The notes beneath the pieces were generated by a model that saw nothing but the letters and a program-made list of their open reading frames with translations, was not told the DNA's origin and searched no databases. From Nocardia huaxiensis (lineage in GTDB: Bacteria > Actinomycetota > Actinomycetes > Mycobacteriales > Mycobacteriaceae), in assembly GCF_013744875.1 (NCBI RefSeq), contig NZ_CP059399.1:7936001-8000000 (forward strand): 64,000 nucleotides of DNA, written 5' to 3'. A program made the position numbers and the translations under genes. Below are positions 17,036 through 25,925 of the stretch, piece after piece. How positions within the stretch are numbered: the first letter of the stretch is position 1; every line of letters starts with the position of its first letter.

Positions 17036-18802
17036 ATGTACTACAGCAGCGGAAATTACGAGGCATTCGCCCGGCCCCGCAAGCCGGCGGGCGTCGAGAA
17101 CAAGACGGCCTGGTTCGTCGGAGCCGGCTTGGCATCACTGTCGGGTGCGGCATTCCTCATCCGGGACGGGCAGCTGCCCGGCAACAAGATCACCATCCTG
17201 GAGGAGCTGAAGCTCCCCGGCGGCGCGCTCGACGGCATCAAGGAACCCAAGAAGGGCTTCGTGATTCGCGGCGGCCGTGAAATGGAGAACCACTTCGAGT
17301 GTCTGTGGGACCTCTTCCGCACCGTGCCGTCCCTCGAGGTCGACGGCAGCGTGCTGGACGAGTTCTACTGGCTCAACAAGGACGATCCGAACTTCTCGCT
17401 GGAACGCGCCACCGTGAACCGTGGTCAGAGTGCCCAGACCAAGGACCTGTTCACGCTGAACGACAAGGCGCAGAAGGACATCACCCGCATCTTCCTCGCC
17501 ACCCGGGAGGAGATGGAGGGCAAGCGCATCAACGAGGTGTTCTCGAAGGACTTCTTCGAGAGCAACTTCTGGATGTACTGGCGCACCATGTTCGCCTTCG
17601 AGGACTGGCACAGCGCACTCGAGATGAAGCTGTACCTGCATCGCTTCGTCCACCACATCGGCGGCCTGCCGGACTTCTCGGCACTCAAGTTCACCAAGTA
17701 CAACCAGTACGAATCGCTGGTGCTACCGCTGTACCGGTGGCTGCTGGACCAGGGCGTGACCTTCAAATTCGACACCACGGTCACCGACGTCGACTTCGAC
17801 CTCAGCGGAGATCGCAAGCAGGCCACCAGGATTTACTGGGTGTCCGAGGGTGTCGAGGGCGGCGTGGACCTGGGCCCGGACGATCTGGTGCTCATGACCA
17901 TCGGCTCGCTCACCGAGAACTCCGACGAGGGCGACCACCACACCCCCGCGAAACTGAACGAGGGCCCCGCACCCGCCTGGGATCTGTGGCGGCGAATCGC
18001 CGCCAAGGACAAGGCGTTCGGCAATCCCGACGTCTTCGGCGGCCACATTCCGGAGACCAAATGGGAGTCGGCCACCGTCACCACGCTGGATCAGCGCATC
18101 CCCGAATACATTCAGAAGATCTGCAAGCGAGATCCCTTCAGCGGCAAGGTCGTCACCGGCGGCATCGTCACCGTGAAGGACTCCAGCTGGCTGCTCAGCT
18201 GGACGGTCAACCGGCAGCCGCACTTCAAGCAGCAGCCCAAGGATCAGATCGTGGTCTGGGTGTACTCGCTGTTCGTCGACAAGCCCGGCGACTACGTGAA
18301 GAAGACCATGCAGGAGTGCACCGGCGAGGAGATCACCCAGGAATGGCTGTACCACCTGGGCGTCCCCGAGGCCGACATCCCCGAACTGGCCGCCAACGCC
18401 GCCAAGACGGTGCCGTGCATGATGCCCTACGTGACGGCATTCTTCATGCCCCGCAAGGCCGGTGACCGCCCGCAGGTGGTGCCCGAGGGCGCGGTGAACT
18501 TCGCCTTCATCGGCCAGTTCGCCGAAACCAGCCGCGACTGCATCTTCACCACCGAATACTCGGTGCGCACCGGCATGGAGGCCGCCTACCAGCTGCTCGA
18601 CATCGAACGCGGCGTGCCGGAGGTCTTCAACTCGACCTACGACGTGCGCACCCTGCTGGCGGCGGCAACCCGCCTGCGCGACGGCGAACCGGTGCACATC
18701 CCGGGCCCGGAGATCCTGCGCCGCAAGCTGATCCAGAAGCTCGACTCGACCGAGATCGGTGAACTGCTCACCGAGTACGGCGTGATCGCGGACAAGAAGT
18801 AG
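17036..18802 (+). CDS. ohyA: Oleate hydratase (FAD-dependent)
   Basis: 588 residues, close to full length for the family. It adds water across the cis-9 double bond of oleate and related fatty acids to give 10-hydroxy fatty acids, using FAD structurally. Seen here: the N-terminal nucleotide-binding AWFVGAGLASLSGAAFL, the FAD/substrate loop FVIRGGREMENHFECLWD with its conserved Glu, YNQYESLVLPLYRWLL, and the C-terminal FIGQFAETSRDCIFTTEYS. GAGAGGAG precedes the ATG. Last gene of the TetR/dehydrogenase/hydratase operon. Bacterial hydratases detoxify unsaturated fatty acids or begin their degradation; the dehydrogenase partner favours degradation here. Confidence 0.95.
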   Translation: MYYSSGNYEAFARPRKPAGVENKTAWFVGAGLASLSGAAFLIRDGQLPGNKITILEELKLPGGALDGIKEPKKGFVIRGGREMENHFECLWDLFRTVPSLEVDGSVLDEFYWLNKDDPNFSLERATVNRGQSAQTKDLFTLNDKAQKDITRIFLATREEMEGKRINEVFSKDFFESNFWMYWRTMFAFEDWHSALEMKLYLHRFVHHIGGLPDFSALKFTKYNQYESLVLPLYRWLLDQGVTFKFDTTVTDVDFDLSGDRKQATRIYWVSEGVEGGVDLGPDDLVLMTIGSLTENSDEGDHHTPAKLNEGPAPAWDLWRRIAAKDKAFGNPDVFGGHIPETKWESATVTTLDQRIPEYIQKICKRDPFSGKVVTGGIVTVKDSSWLLSWTVNRQPHFKQQPKDQIVVWVYSLFVDKPGDYVKKTMQECTGEEITQEWLYHLGVPEADIPELAANAAKTVPCMMPYVTAFFMPRKAGDRPQVVPEGAVNFAFIGQFAETSRDCIFTTEYSVRTGMEAAYQLLDIERGVPEVFNSTYDVRTLLAAATRLRDGEPVHIPGPEILRRKLIQKLDSTEIGELLTEYGVIADKK

Positions 18803-18810
18803 CCGCGCGA

Positions 18811-18841
18811 GGTGGCCCGATCCCTCCAGGACCGGGCCACC
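18811..18841. terminator. Hairpin between convergent ohyA and lactate monooxygenase genes
   Basis: A 9-bp stem (GGTGGCCCG with CGGGCCACC) around a 13-base loop, nine bases after the ohyA stop. No T-run follows. It can serve both strands. Confidence 0.55.
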
Positions 18842-18880
18842 CCCGCCATCCCGGCGCGCTCTCGGCCGGGATCCACACGA

Positions 18881-20044
18881 TCACACCCGCACAGCCCGAG
18901 GCGCCTCCGCCGTAAGATCTTTCAGCGTCGGATACCCATCCACCGCCATGATGAGATCCGCCTCCGCGAGCATCGAACGCAGCACATGCACGATCCCGTC
19001 GACACCCCCGAGCGCCAGACCGTACGCATACGGCCGCCCGATCCCGACCGCCGAAGCCCCCAGCGCCAGCGCCTTGATGATGTCGGCCCCGCTGCGCACC
19101 CCGGAGTCGAACAACACCGGCACCCCCTGCGACGCCGCCACCACCTCCGGCAGTACATCCAGCGCGGGCAACCCGCCATTCGCCTGGCGCCCACCGTGAT
19201 TCGAGCAGTAGATGCCGTTCACACCCAGATCCACCGCCCGGCGGGCATCATCCGGATGCTGGATTCCCTTCACGATCAACGGCAGATCCGTGAGCGACCG
19301 CAGCCACGGCAGATCGTCCCAGGTGAGCGGATTGCCGAAGACCCCGATCCACTTCAGCACCGCCATCTGCGGATCCTCCTCCGGCGACTTCGCCAGTCCC
19401 GCACGGAAAACCGGATCACTGAAATAGTTGGCCAGACAGTGCCCACGCAACTGCGGAAAGTTGCCGGTGGCGAGATCGCGCGGCCGCCACCCCGTGATCC
19501 AGGTGTCGAGCGTGACCACGATCCCCTTGTACCCGGCCTGCTCCGCCCGCTGCACCAAACTGGCCGCCAGATCTCGATCGGTGGGCGTGTACAGCTGGAA
19601 AAACCCTGGCGTATCACCGAATTCGGCAGCCACATCCTCGAGCGGATCCACCATGAGAGTCGACGCCACCATCGGCACCCCGGTCTTCGCCGCCGCCTTC
19701 GCGGTAGCCAGGTCTCCGTGCCCATCCTGCGAACACAACCCGATCACACCGATGGGCGACAGGAAAACCGGTGCGGGCAGCTTCATCCCGAACAACTCGG
19801 TGGAAAGATCCCGCTCCTTCGCCCCAACGAACATGCGCGGCACCAGCCCCCACTGCTCGAACGCCGCCACATTGGCATCCTGCGTCCGCTCATCCCCCGC
19901 GCCTCCGGCGACATACGACCAGATCGACGGCGGCATGGCGGCCTGCGCCCGCTCCCGCAATTGTTCGAAGGCCACCGGGAAGGCGGGCACCACCCCGCGC
20001 AGCCCATTGAAGTAGATCTCGTTCTGAAAGTCGCCGAACGGCAT
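18881..20044 (-). CDS. FMN-dependent alpha-hydroxy-acid oxidase, lactate 2-monooxygenase type
   Basis: 387 residues of the FMN-dependent (S)-2-hydroxy-acid dehydrogenase family, TIM-barrel fold. Motifs: [54 protein letters not shown], the active-site His-Arg in [12 protein letters not shown], and the phosphate-binding [18 protein letters not shown]. The [11 protein letters not shown] segment and overall length favour lactate 2-monooxygenase (lactate plus O2 to acetate, CO2 and water) over mandelate or glycolate enzymes, though substrate is not fixed by sequence. The ATG is preceded by GGAGGG at the right spacing; a GTG nine bases upstream would include that site in the coding sequence. It is divergent from an Lrp-type regulator that probably controls it. 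Confidence 0.85.
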   Translation of the reverse strand: MPFGDFQNEIYFNGLRGVVPAFPVAFEQLRERAQAAMPPSIWSYVAGGAGDERTQDANVAAFEQWGLVPRMFVGAKERDLSTELFGMKLPAPVFLSPIGVIGLCSQDGHGDLATAKAAAKTGVPMVASTLMVDPLEDVAAEFGDTPGFFQLYTPTDRDLAASLVQRAEQAGYKGIVVTLDTWITGWRPRDLATGNFPQLRGHCLANYFSDPVFRAGLAKSPEEDPQMAVLKWIGVFGNPLTWDDLPWLRSLTDLPLIVKGIQHPDDARRAVDLGVNGIYCSNHGGRQANGGLPALDVLPEVVAASQGVPVLFDSGVRSGADIIKALALGASAVGIGRPYAYGLALGGVDGIVHVLRSMLAEADLIMAVDGYPTLKDLTAEAPRAVRV

Positions 20045-20162
20045 GACGCGCACCCTCCGTGTTCACAACCCGAGCGTTGGGCCCCGGATCTCATCGATAC
20101 GATGCAGGATCAAGCGATCAATCCCGCCGATCTGCAGGATTCATTCAGAAGAGACGGCCACC

Positions 20163-21308
20163 ATGCAGGATAATAGCGACAGTTCCCGCAGCTCCCGGAA
20201 CTCCGACTACGTCGGCGCCCCACCCGACAACATCCCACCCGACAACATCCCGCCCGACCACACCCCGGCCGTGACGCTGCTGAGCGAAGACGAACTCGCC
20301 CTCATCCACGCCCTGCAACTGCGCCCACGCGCCTCCTGGTCCGAACTCGGCAGCGTCCTCGGCGTGGACCCGGTCACCGCGGCCCGGCGCTGGCAGCGTC
20401 TGAGCGGCCGTCACGAAGCCTGGGTCGGCATCTCCCCCGGGCCGCGACTCTTCGACCGCGTCTGCGCCGCCTACATCGACATCGACTGTGCGGCAGGCGA
20501 AGCCGGAGCGGTCGCACGTGCGCTGTCCGCGCATCCCCACATGCTCACCATCGAACGCGCCGCCGGCGCCCACCGCCTGCTGGCCACCGTCGCCACCCGC
20601 GACCTGGCCGCCATGTCCCGCTACACCCTCGATGTCCTGCCGGTACTCCCCCACGTCACCGGCGTGCACGCTCGCCTGATCACCCACATGTTCACCGAAG
20701 GGGGCGATTGGCGCATCGACGCGCTCGCTCCCGACCAACGCACGCAGCTCACCCCGGCACCCGCGAAATCCGCACCCGCTCGCGACCGCTCTCAGATCAC
20801 CGACACCGATCGAGTGCTTCTGGCCCTGCTCGCCCGTGACGGCCGGGCCACGCACGCGGCCCTCGCCACGGTGCTGGGGATCAGCGCGGCGACGGTCAAA
20901 CGCCGGATGGACGAGCTCGTTCGGCTGGGCCTGCTGCGCTTCCGGTGCGATTTCGCCCGGCCGCTCGGCGGGTGGCCGGTGGCTGTGACCTTCTGGGCCA
21001 CCGCGCCTGCCGGCGCAGTGCAACGCATCGGCCAGGCTCTGGTCGCGCTCCCCGAGACGCGGAACTGCGCTGCGGTCAGCGGTACTCATAACCTTGCTTT
21101 GCAGGCCAGCCTGCACTCTGTCGCCGATGTGTTGCGGTTCGAGACTCAGTTGGCCGCGAGTCATCCTGAGCTGTCCATCGCCGAACGGGTGGTGAGTTTG
21201 CGTCATGACAAGCTGCTCGGGCGGGTGTTGGATCCGCAGGGGCGGTCGATATCGGTTGTCGTGCCTGATATTTGGGGGGAGCCTGGTCGGTACTCGGGGC
21301 CTACGTAG
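20163..21308 (+). CDS. Lrp/AsnC-type regulator with two tandem DNA-binding units
   Basis: 381 residues. Two Lrp-like units in tandem: a first helix-turn-helix near residues 45-85 (ALQLRPRASWSELGSVLG) with a sensor region, and a second near residues 220-265 (TDRVLLALLARDGRATHAAL, TVLGISAATVKRRMDELVRLG) with a second sensor. The double form occurs in actinomycetes. The N-terminus has a Pro-rich tandem peptide (PPDNIPPDNIPPDHTP). It is divergent from the lactate monooxygenase gene, its likely target. The last seven residues and the stop codon come from the left arm of the inverted-repeat element that begins at 21289, so the original C-terminus may have been replaced. Confidence 0.82.
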   Translation: MQDNSDSSRSSRNSDYVGAPPDNIPPDNIPPDHTPAVTLLSEDELALIHALQLRPRASWSELGSVLGVDPVTAARRWQRLSGRHEAWVGISPGPRLFDRVCAAYIDIDCAAGEAGAVARALSAHPHMLTIERAAGAHRLLATVATRDLAAMSRYTLDVLPVLPHVTGVHARLITHMFTEGGDWRIDALAPDQRTQLTPAPAKSAPARDRSQITDTDRVLLALLARDGRATHAALATVLGISAATVKRRMDELVRLGLLRFRCDFARPLGGWPVAVTFWATAPAGAVQRIGQALVALPETRNCAAVSGTHNLALQASLHSVADVLRFETQLAASHPELSIAERVVSLRHDKLLGRVLDPQGRSISVVVPDIWGEPGRYSGPT

Positions 21309-21790
21309 CCGAGCCAGGCGCGGAACCGTTCTGCCCCAGCGGGGTTCGGGAGGACAAGAATAAACACGCAGTGCTGGTTGCTTCGCCTGCCGTACCCGAC
21401 CTTGGCTCCCCCTTCGCCTGCCGCACTCTCACCTCCCTGACGTGGGGCCTGGCCCTGGTTACCTTCAAAGACAGCAAAGACGCGAACACCAAGGGCAGGA
21501 ACGATCGAGGGTGCGAACAGTAGTTGCCCGCTGCACCTGGGGGTTTCGTTCGTGGGGTCTGTTCGTGTGGGTCGCGGTTTCTCGGGCTCTGTTCTTGCGG
21601 GTCTGGGTCGTTGGAGGTAACCAGGGCCAGGCCCCACGTCGAGAAGGTGAGGATGCGGCTCCCAATGGGGGAGCGAAAGTCGGGTACGGCAGGCGTGGTG
21701 ACCCCACTGCTTTGTCTTGGCTTGTCCTCCCGAACCCCGCTGGGGCAGAAGGGTTCCGAGACCGGCTCGGCGACGTAGGCCCCGAGTACC
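21289..21790. repeat. Long inverted-repeat (palindromic) element, ~500 bp
   Basis: The left arm (about 21289-21464) is repeated in reverse complement as the right arm (about 21614-21790), separated by a spacer of about 150 bases. The outer 70 bases of the arms differ at only five positions; the inner part is more diverged but recovers to near identity over a stretch ending in GGCCTGGCCCTGGTTACC. Overall I estimate about 80% identity. Read inward, both arms encode the same peptide (LGAYVAEP, two variable residues, EPFCPSGVREDK, then AVPD and TWGLALVT) without frame change. No transposase and no obvious target duplication. I do not believe either short frame is an ordinary gene. Together with its flanks this fills 21309-21898. 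Confidence 0.8.
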
Positions 21791-21898
21791 CGCCCTTGAA
21801 CCCTCCGAGGATGGCTGCGCGGATTCCGGGTTCGGGCATGGGACAGCCCTGCTAGACCCAGAGATCGCCGGGTCTGCAGGGTGTTTCGCGCTATTCGC

Positions 21899-23467
21899 CT
21901 ATTCGATGCCGGGTGCGGGTGGGGCACCGTCGGCAGGGGGTGAGCCCGGGGGCGCCGCATTGTCCCGATTGTCCTGGCGGTTGCAGCGCAGCCGTTTCCG
22001 GCGTTGTTGCGCTACCTGTTCGGTGCGGGCCGCGACCCGGATGCGGGCCTGGGCGAGCAGTTCGTCGGCGTGGTGACGGTGATTGACCTTCGGTATGCCG
22101 GAGGGGTCGATGTGGGCGGGTGCGATCCAGCCGGTGCGACCCGGGTAGTCCGAATGCTCCGGCATGACAACCGTTTTCCAGCCGTCGGGGCCGTCATGGA
22201 CCAAGGCGTGGCAGCGGTCGCAGGCCAGGGTCAGATTGGGCAGGTCGGTCAGTCCGCCCTTAGCCCACTCTCGGATGTGGTGTACTGCTGCCAGGGAGGC
22301 GGGGGCGTCGCAGCCGGGGCGGGTGCAGCCGCGTTCGGCCGCGATCAAGGCCAGACGTTGGGCGGGGGAAGCCAATCGGTGCTTGGCGCGTCCGAGGAAC
22401 AGTGGCATCCCGCAGGGGGTGTCGAACAGGGCCAGCAGTGGTGTCGTGGCGGCGGCCATCTTCAACGCGTCCGGGATCGGTACCGTCCCGCCGGTGGCGG
22501 TGGTTGCCACGCCTGCGCGTTGCTCGAGTTGGTCGAGGGTCATGGTGATGATCGCTTCCACCGGCAGGCCGCGATGCTGGCCCAGGTCATCGAGGCGGGT
22601 GGCGGGGGCGAACAGGGCGACGAGGGCGTCGTGGTTGCGTTGCCCGACGGTGCGGGTGTCGCGGGCCGCGGCCTCGCGCACCACATCGGTGTCGGGTTCT
22701 TCGCCGGTGGTGGGGCTGTGGGGGTCGTCGGGGTTGCACATGCCGGGGCGGGCGTATTTCTGCAGGAACGCCGCGAGGTAGGCGCGCAGGGTCGGGTCGA
22801 TCTCACCCTTCACGCTGGACATGCCGTCGGCGCGCTGGTGGCCCAAGGTGACGGTGCGCATGCGAGCCTGGTCCTCGAGGTCGGTGAGGGTGCCGTCGGG
22901 ATCCAGGCGAGCCAGGATCGCATTGCCGATGATCGTCAACCGATCAGGGGAGCCCGCCGTGGCGTACTCGGCCAGGATCTGTTCGGCCTGTTCGCGTTTG
23001 GCCGCGTCCACCCGGTCGGGGATGCGGTTCATGACGGTGGCGATGTTGCGGATGTGGTCGACCGAGATCAGGCCCTCGGCGTGAGCGGCGGCGGTGTGCG
23101 GCAACGGAATCGGGCGCGGGGTGCCGTCGGCGGCCAGCAGTTGGCCGCAGGTGGTGGCGACGCGGGTGCGCATGTAGGCGTCGGCGCTGGACAGGTGCAG
23201 GGTTTCCTTGAGGTACAACGGCATCGAGCCCGCCCCGGCCTTCTTGTCGATGCTGCGTTCGCCGAGGTCCACGATCTGCGGGGTGCGGAAGGCGACGAGC
23301 TTGCGCATGGCCAGCTCGGTGGCGTGCAGTAGCTGCACGGCCTGTGCGTCGCTGTGGGCGGGCAGGGGCAGTTCGCACAGGGTGTCGACGGCGTCGAGCA
23401 GGGCCGCGACCGCCGCGCCGACCTGCTGGTCGGCGGCGGCAGTGTCGAGCCCTTCGATCGAACGCAT
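21899..23467 (-). CDS. DUF222 / HNH-endonuclease protein (13E12-repeat family)
   Basis: 522 residues. An N-terminal DUF222 helical domain (about residues 20-330) is followed by an HNH nuclease motif: CTRPGCDAPASLAAVHHI then the zinc-binding NLTLACDRCHALVHDG. The C-terminus is basic and then Pro/Ala-rich. This actinobacterial family is multicopy in many genomes and resembles the 13E12 repeat proteins of Mycobacterium; its function is unsettled, with homing-type or defence nuclease roles proposed. The ATG has no Shine-Dalgarno, but TAGAAT lies six bases upstream, so it is probably leaderless. It sits right beside the inverted-repeat element, 31 bases before the MFS gene on the same strand is excluded by their order (MFS end 23532 is upstream). 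Confidence 0.88.
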   Translation of the reverse strand: MRSIEGLDTAAADQQVGAAVAALLDAVDTLCELPLPAHSDAQAVQLLHATELAMRKLVAFRTPQIVDLGERSIDKKAGAGSMPLYLKETLHLSSADAYMRTRVATTCGQLLAADGTPRPIPLPHTAAAHAEGLISVDHIRNIATVMNRIPDRVDAAKREQAEQILAEYATAGSPDRLTIIGNAILARLDPDGTLTDLEDQARMRTVTLGHQRADGMSSVKGEIDPTLRAYLAAFLQKYARPGMCNPDDPHSPTTGEEPDTDVVREAAARDTRTVGQRNHDALVALFAPATRLDDLGQHRGLPVEAIITMTLDQLEQRAGVATTATGGTVPIPDALKMAAATTPLLALFDTPCGMPLFLGRAKHRLASPAQRLALIAAERGCTRPGCDAPASLAAVHHIREWAKGGLTDLPNLTLACDRCHALVHDGPDGWKTVVMPEHSDYPGRTGWIAPAHIDPSGIPKVNHRHHADELLAQARIRVAARTEQVAQQRRKRLRCNRQDNRDNAAPPGSPPADGAPPAPGIE

Positions 23468-23473
23468 GTGCTA

Positions 23474-23479
23474 ATTCTA
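23474..23479 (-). promoter_or_regulatory. -10 element of a leaderless DUF222/HNH transcript
   Basis: TAGAAT on the minus strand lies six bases before the ATG at 23467. This spacing matches actinobacterial leaderless promoters (TANNNT, then the start codon as the first transcribed codon). No -35 is evident. Confidence 0.4.
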
Positions 23480-23531
23480 GAGCCCGCCGATCATGACACG
23501 CCAGACGAAACATGCCGTGAACTGCAGGTTT

Positions 23532-25073
23532 TCAGAATCCCGACTTGTCCGACCAGTTCGCTGCGGACCCGCGCCGCCCAGGCGCCAGGGCTGCGATCAG
23601 CACCGCACCCGCAAAGGCCGCACAACCCAAGGCGATTGAAGCTTGGTGGAAGCCGTGCATGAAGGCGGATCTGGCGAATTCGGCCAGTGGATCGCCTCCA
23701 GGTCCTGCGCGGTCGGCGATTTGGAGTGCGGCGGCGAGGGAGTCCGAGACCGGATCCCGGGCCGATTCAGGGAGTTGCGAGAGGGCGGGGGCGATGCGGC
23801 TGGCGTAACCGGCTGCCAGGACACTGCCGCCGATCGCGATGCCCAGGGCTGCGCCGATCTCGCGGGCCGCGTCGTTGACCGCTGCTGCGACGCCGTGCTT
23901 TTCGACCGGGGTTCCCGCCACGATGGCGGCGGTGGCCGGGGCGCTGCACAGCCCCATGCCGGTGCTCATGATCAGCAAGGCCCACAGGAGGTTCCAGTAG
24001 CTGCTGGAGACATCCAGGCGGGCCACGAGCAGCAAACCGACGCCGACGACGAGCAGTCCGGCAAAGGACACCACGCGGAGTCCGAAACGTGTTGCCAGCC
24101 AGGGAGAGAAGAGGGAGACCGCCACCAGGGGCAGCACCATCGGGCCGATTGCCAGGGACGATGCCAGCGGGCTGAGGCCGACGATCAGCTGCAGGTACTG
24201 CACGAGCAGCATGAAAACGCCGAAAGAGACCAGGAATTGGACGGTCAGGGAGAGGGTGCCACCGCCGAATCCACGATCCAGGAACAGGCGGACGTCCAGC
24301 AGCGGGTGTGCGACTCGCAATTCCACGACGATGAAGACCGCCGCCGCCAGCAGGCCGCCGATCAACGCGCCGATTGTCCACGGCGACAACCACCCTCGGG
24401 CCGGGGCCTCCATGGCGGCCACCACCACGAGGCCGACCGCGACCGCACCGGTCACCGCACCCCGGATGTCGAAGGCCGGGTGGTCACCATCCGTGGATTC
24501 CGACACGGTGAATCCGGCCGCGAGCAGCAGGGCACCGGCCGCCGCCATCCCGATGAAAACCGTCTGCCACGACCACCACTGCAGGAGCAGACCCGAGCCC
24601 AGAATGCCCAGCGCCCCACCGGATCCGGCAACGCCCGCCCACACACCGACGGCCTGGCCGCGCCGATGCTCCGGAAACCCGGCGGTGAGAAGGGACAGCG
24701 TGGAGGGCATCACCAGCGCCGCGCCCACGCCCGATACCGCGCGCGCCCCGATCAACCAGAGCGGCCCGTCGAAGAGCAGCGGGACCAGAGAGCCGACGGT
24801 GAAGATGCCCAGGCCGACGATCAGCACCAGTCGCCGCCCGAGCCGGTCTCCCAGCGCACCGCCCGGCAGCACCAGACAGGCGAGTGCGAGCGTGTATCCG
24901 TCCACCACCCAGGTCAATTGCTGTTGGGTGGCACCGGTTTCGGCGGCGATCTGCGGGAGTGCGGAGTACAGGGCCGCCATGGCGGCGACCACCAGGGCGA
25001 TCGACAGGCACGAGACGGTGAGCATCCACCGCTGCGCTCGGGACAATCGCGTGGCCGGGGCGGTGGATACCAT
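23532..25073 (-). CDS. MFS drug-efflux transporter, DHA2 type (14 TM)
   Basis: 513 residues and about 14 hydrophobic segments. DHA2 signatures: WVVDGYTLALACLVLPGGAL in TM2, the loop GDRLGRR, antiporter motif C-like GVGAALVMPSTLSLL and the TM5 region AGVAGSGGALGILGSGLLLQ. It probably exports drugs or small hydrophobic compounds by proton antiport. GGAGG precedes the ATG. It is divergent from a TetR gene with a strong operator between them, the classic arrangement for substrate-induced efflux. Confidence 0.9.
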   Translation of the reverse strand: MVSTAPATRLSRAQRWMLTVSCLSIALVVAAMAALYSALPQIAAETGATQQQLTWVVDGYTLALACLVLPGGALGDRLGRRLVLIVGLGIFTVGSLVPLLFDGPLWLIGARAVSGVGAALVMPSTLSLLTAGFPEHRRGQAVGVWAGVAGSGGALGILGSGLLLQWWSWQTVFIGMAAAGALLLAAGFTVSESTDGDHPAFDIRGAVTGAVAVGLVVVAAMEAPARGWLSPWTIGALIGGLLAAAVFIVVELRVAHPLLDVRLFLDRGFGGGTLSLTVQFLVSFGVFMLLVQYLQLIVGLSPLASSLAIGPMVLPLVAVSLFSPWLATRFGLRVVSFAGLLVVGVGLLLVARLDVSSSYWNLLWALLIMSTGMGLCSAPATAAIVAGTPVEKHGVAAAVNDAAREIGAALGIAIGGSVLAAGYASRIAPALSQLPESARDPVSDSLAAALQIADRAGPGGDPLAEFARSAFMHGFHQASIALGCAAFAGAVLIAALAPGRRGSAANWSDKSGF

Positions 25074-25099
25074 CGGACCTCCGATGAAACGAAACTATC

Positions 25100-25126
25100 G
25101 GTAGCGCAACGCTACCATCAGTAGCG
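25100..25126. promoter_or_regulatory. TetR operator between MFS efflux gene and its regulator
   Basis: GGTAGCG-CAA-CGCTACC (25100-25116) is a perfect 7-bp inverted repeat with a 3-bp spacer. A third half-site, AGTAGCG (25120-25126), lies next to it. It sits 27 bases from the MFS start and 100 bases before the TetR start. TAGAAT at 25131-25136 may be a -10 for the TetR gene. Confidence 0.6.
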
Positions 25127-25225
25127 TTTGTAGAATAGAGCTCCGCCACAGCACTTTTCGAGCACCCGATTCCCGAACACGCGCGCTTCCCACCAGAACG
25201 CTCCGAGGAAAGGCCGCCACCCGCC

Positions 25226-25846
25226 ATGGCACCGCCCGGCCGGCACCCGCACGACGACACCGACCCACGCAAGCTGCGCTCCCGCGCCCGCCTTCTCGAC
25301 GCGGCCACCACTCTGCTGAAATCCGGTGGGGTGCAAGCGGTCACGGTCGACGCGGTCACCCGCCTGTCGAAGGTCGCCCGCACCACGCTCTACCGCAACT
25401 TCGACAACTCCGCCGACTTGCTGGCCGCCACCTTCGAGCGCCTGGTTCCCCAGGTCGCCCCGCCCCCGCCGACGGGTCCGCTGCGCGACCAGTTGATCGA
25501 ACTGCTCACCCGCCAGTCGACGCTCATCGACGAAGCCCCCATGCAGCTCACCACCCTGGCCTGGCTGGCCATGGGCCCGCAGCATCCCTCCGACCAGCCC
25601 CGCACCTTCGCCACCCTGCGCGATCGCGTCATCCAGCAGTACCGGCAGCCCTTCGACGAACTGCTCGGCAACCCCGAAATCCATGACGAGCTGGGCGATT
25701 TCGACACGACGCTCGCTCTCGCACAACTCATCGGCCCGATGGTCTTCGCCAAACTGACCGGTCTGCGCGCCTTCACCCGCGAGGACTGCTCGCACCTGGT
25801 CGACGACTTCCTCACCGCACGACGAACAAGCCAACGGCCACGCTGA
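25226..25846 (+). CDS. TetR-family regulator, probable repressor of the divergent MFS pump
   Basis: 206 residues. The helix-turn-helix spans about residues 20-65 (RLLDAATTLLKSGGVQAVTV, AVTRLSKVARTTLYRNF) and the rest is a helical ligand domain (QLIELLTRQSTLIDEAPMQL). GAGGAAAGG lies about 13 bases before the ATG, a little far. Divergence from the DHA2 transporter and the operator at 25100-25126 point to control of efflux and of itself. Confidence 0.88.
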   Translation: MAPPGRHPHDDTDPRKLRSRARLLDAATTLLKSGGVQAVTVDAVTRLSKVARTTLYRNFDNSADLLAATFERLVPQVAPPPPTGPLRDQLIELLTRQSTLIDEAPMQLTTLAWLAMGPQHPSDQPRTFATLRDRVIQQYRQPFDELLGNPEIHDELGDFDTTLALAQLIGPMVFAKLTGLRAFTREDCSHLVDDFLTARRTSQRPR

Positions 25847-25925
25847 GCGAATACCGGAAGGACGGGGAATACCGGCAGGGCGCTTCCAGCACGGCACTCT
25901 CGCCTGGTTCCAGCCGTATACGGGC

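Noticed and set aside
21272..21523. Short frames in both arms of the inverted repeat as ordinary genes
   Set aside because: The frames mirror each other because the arms are copies, the plus-strand one starts inside the Lrp gene, and none has a convincing ribosome-binding site. Kept as a repeat feature.
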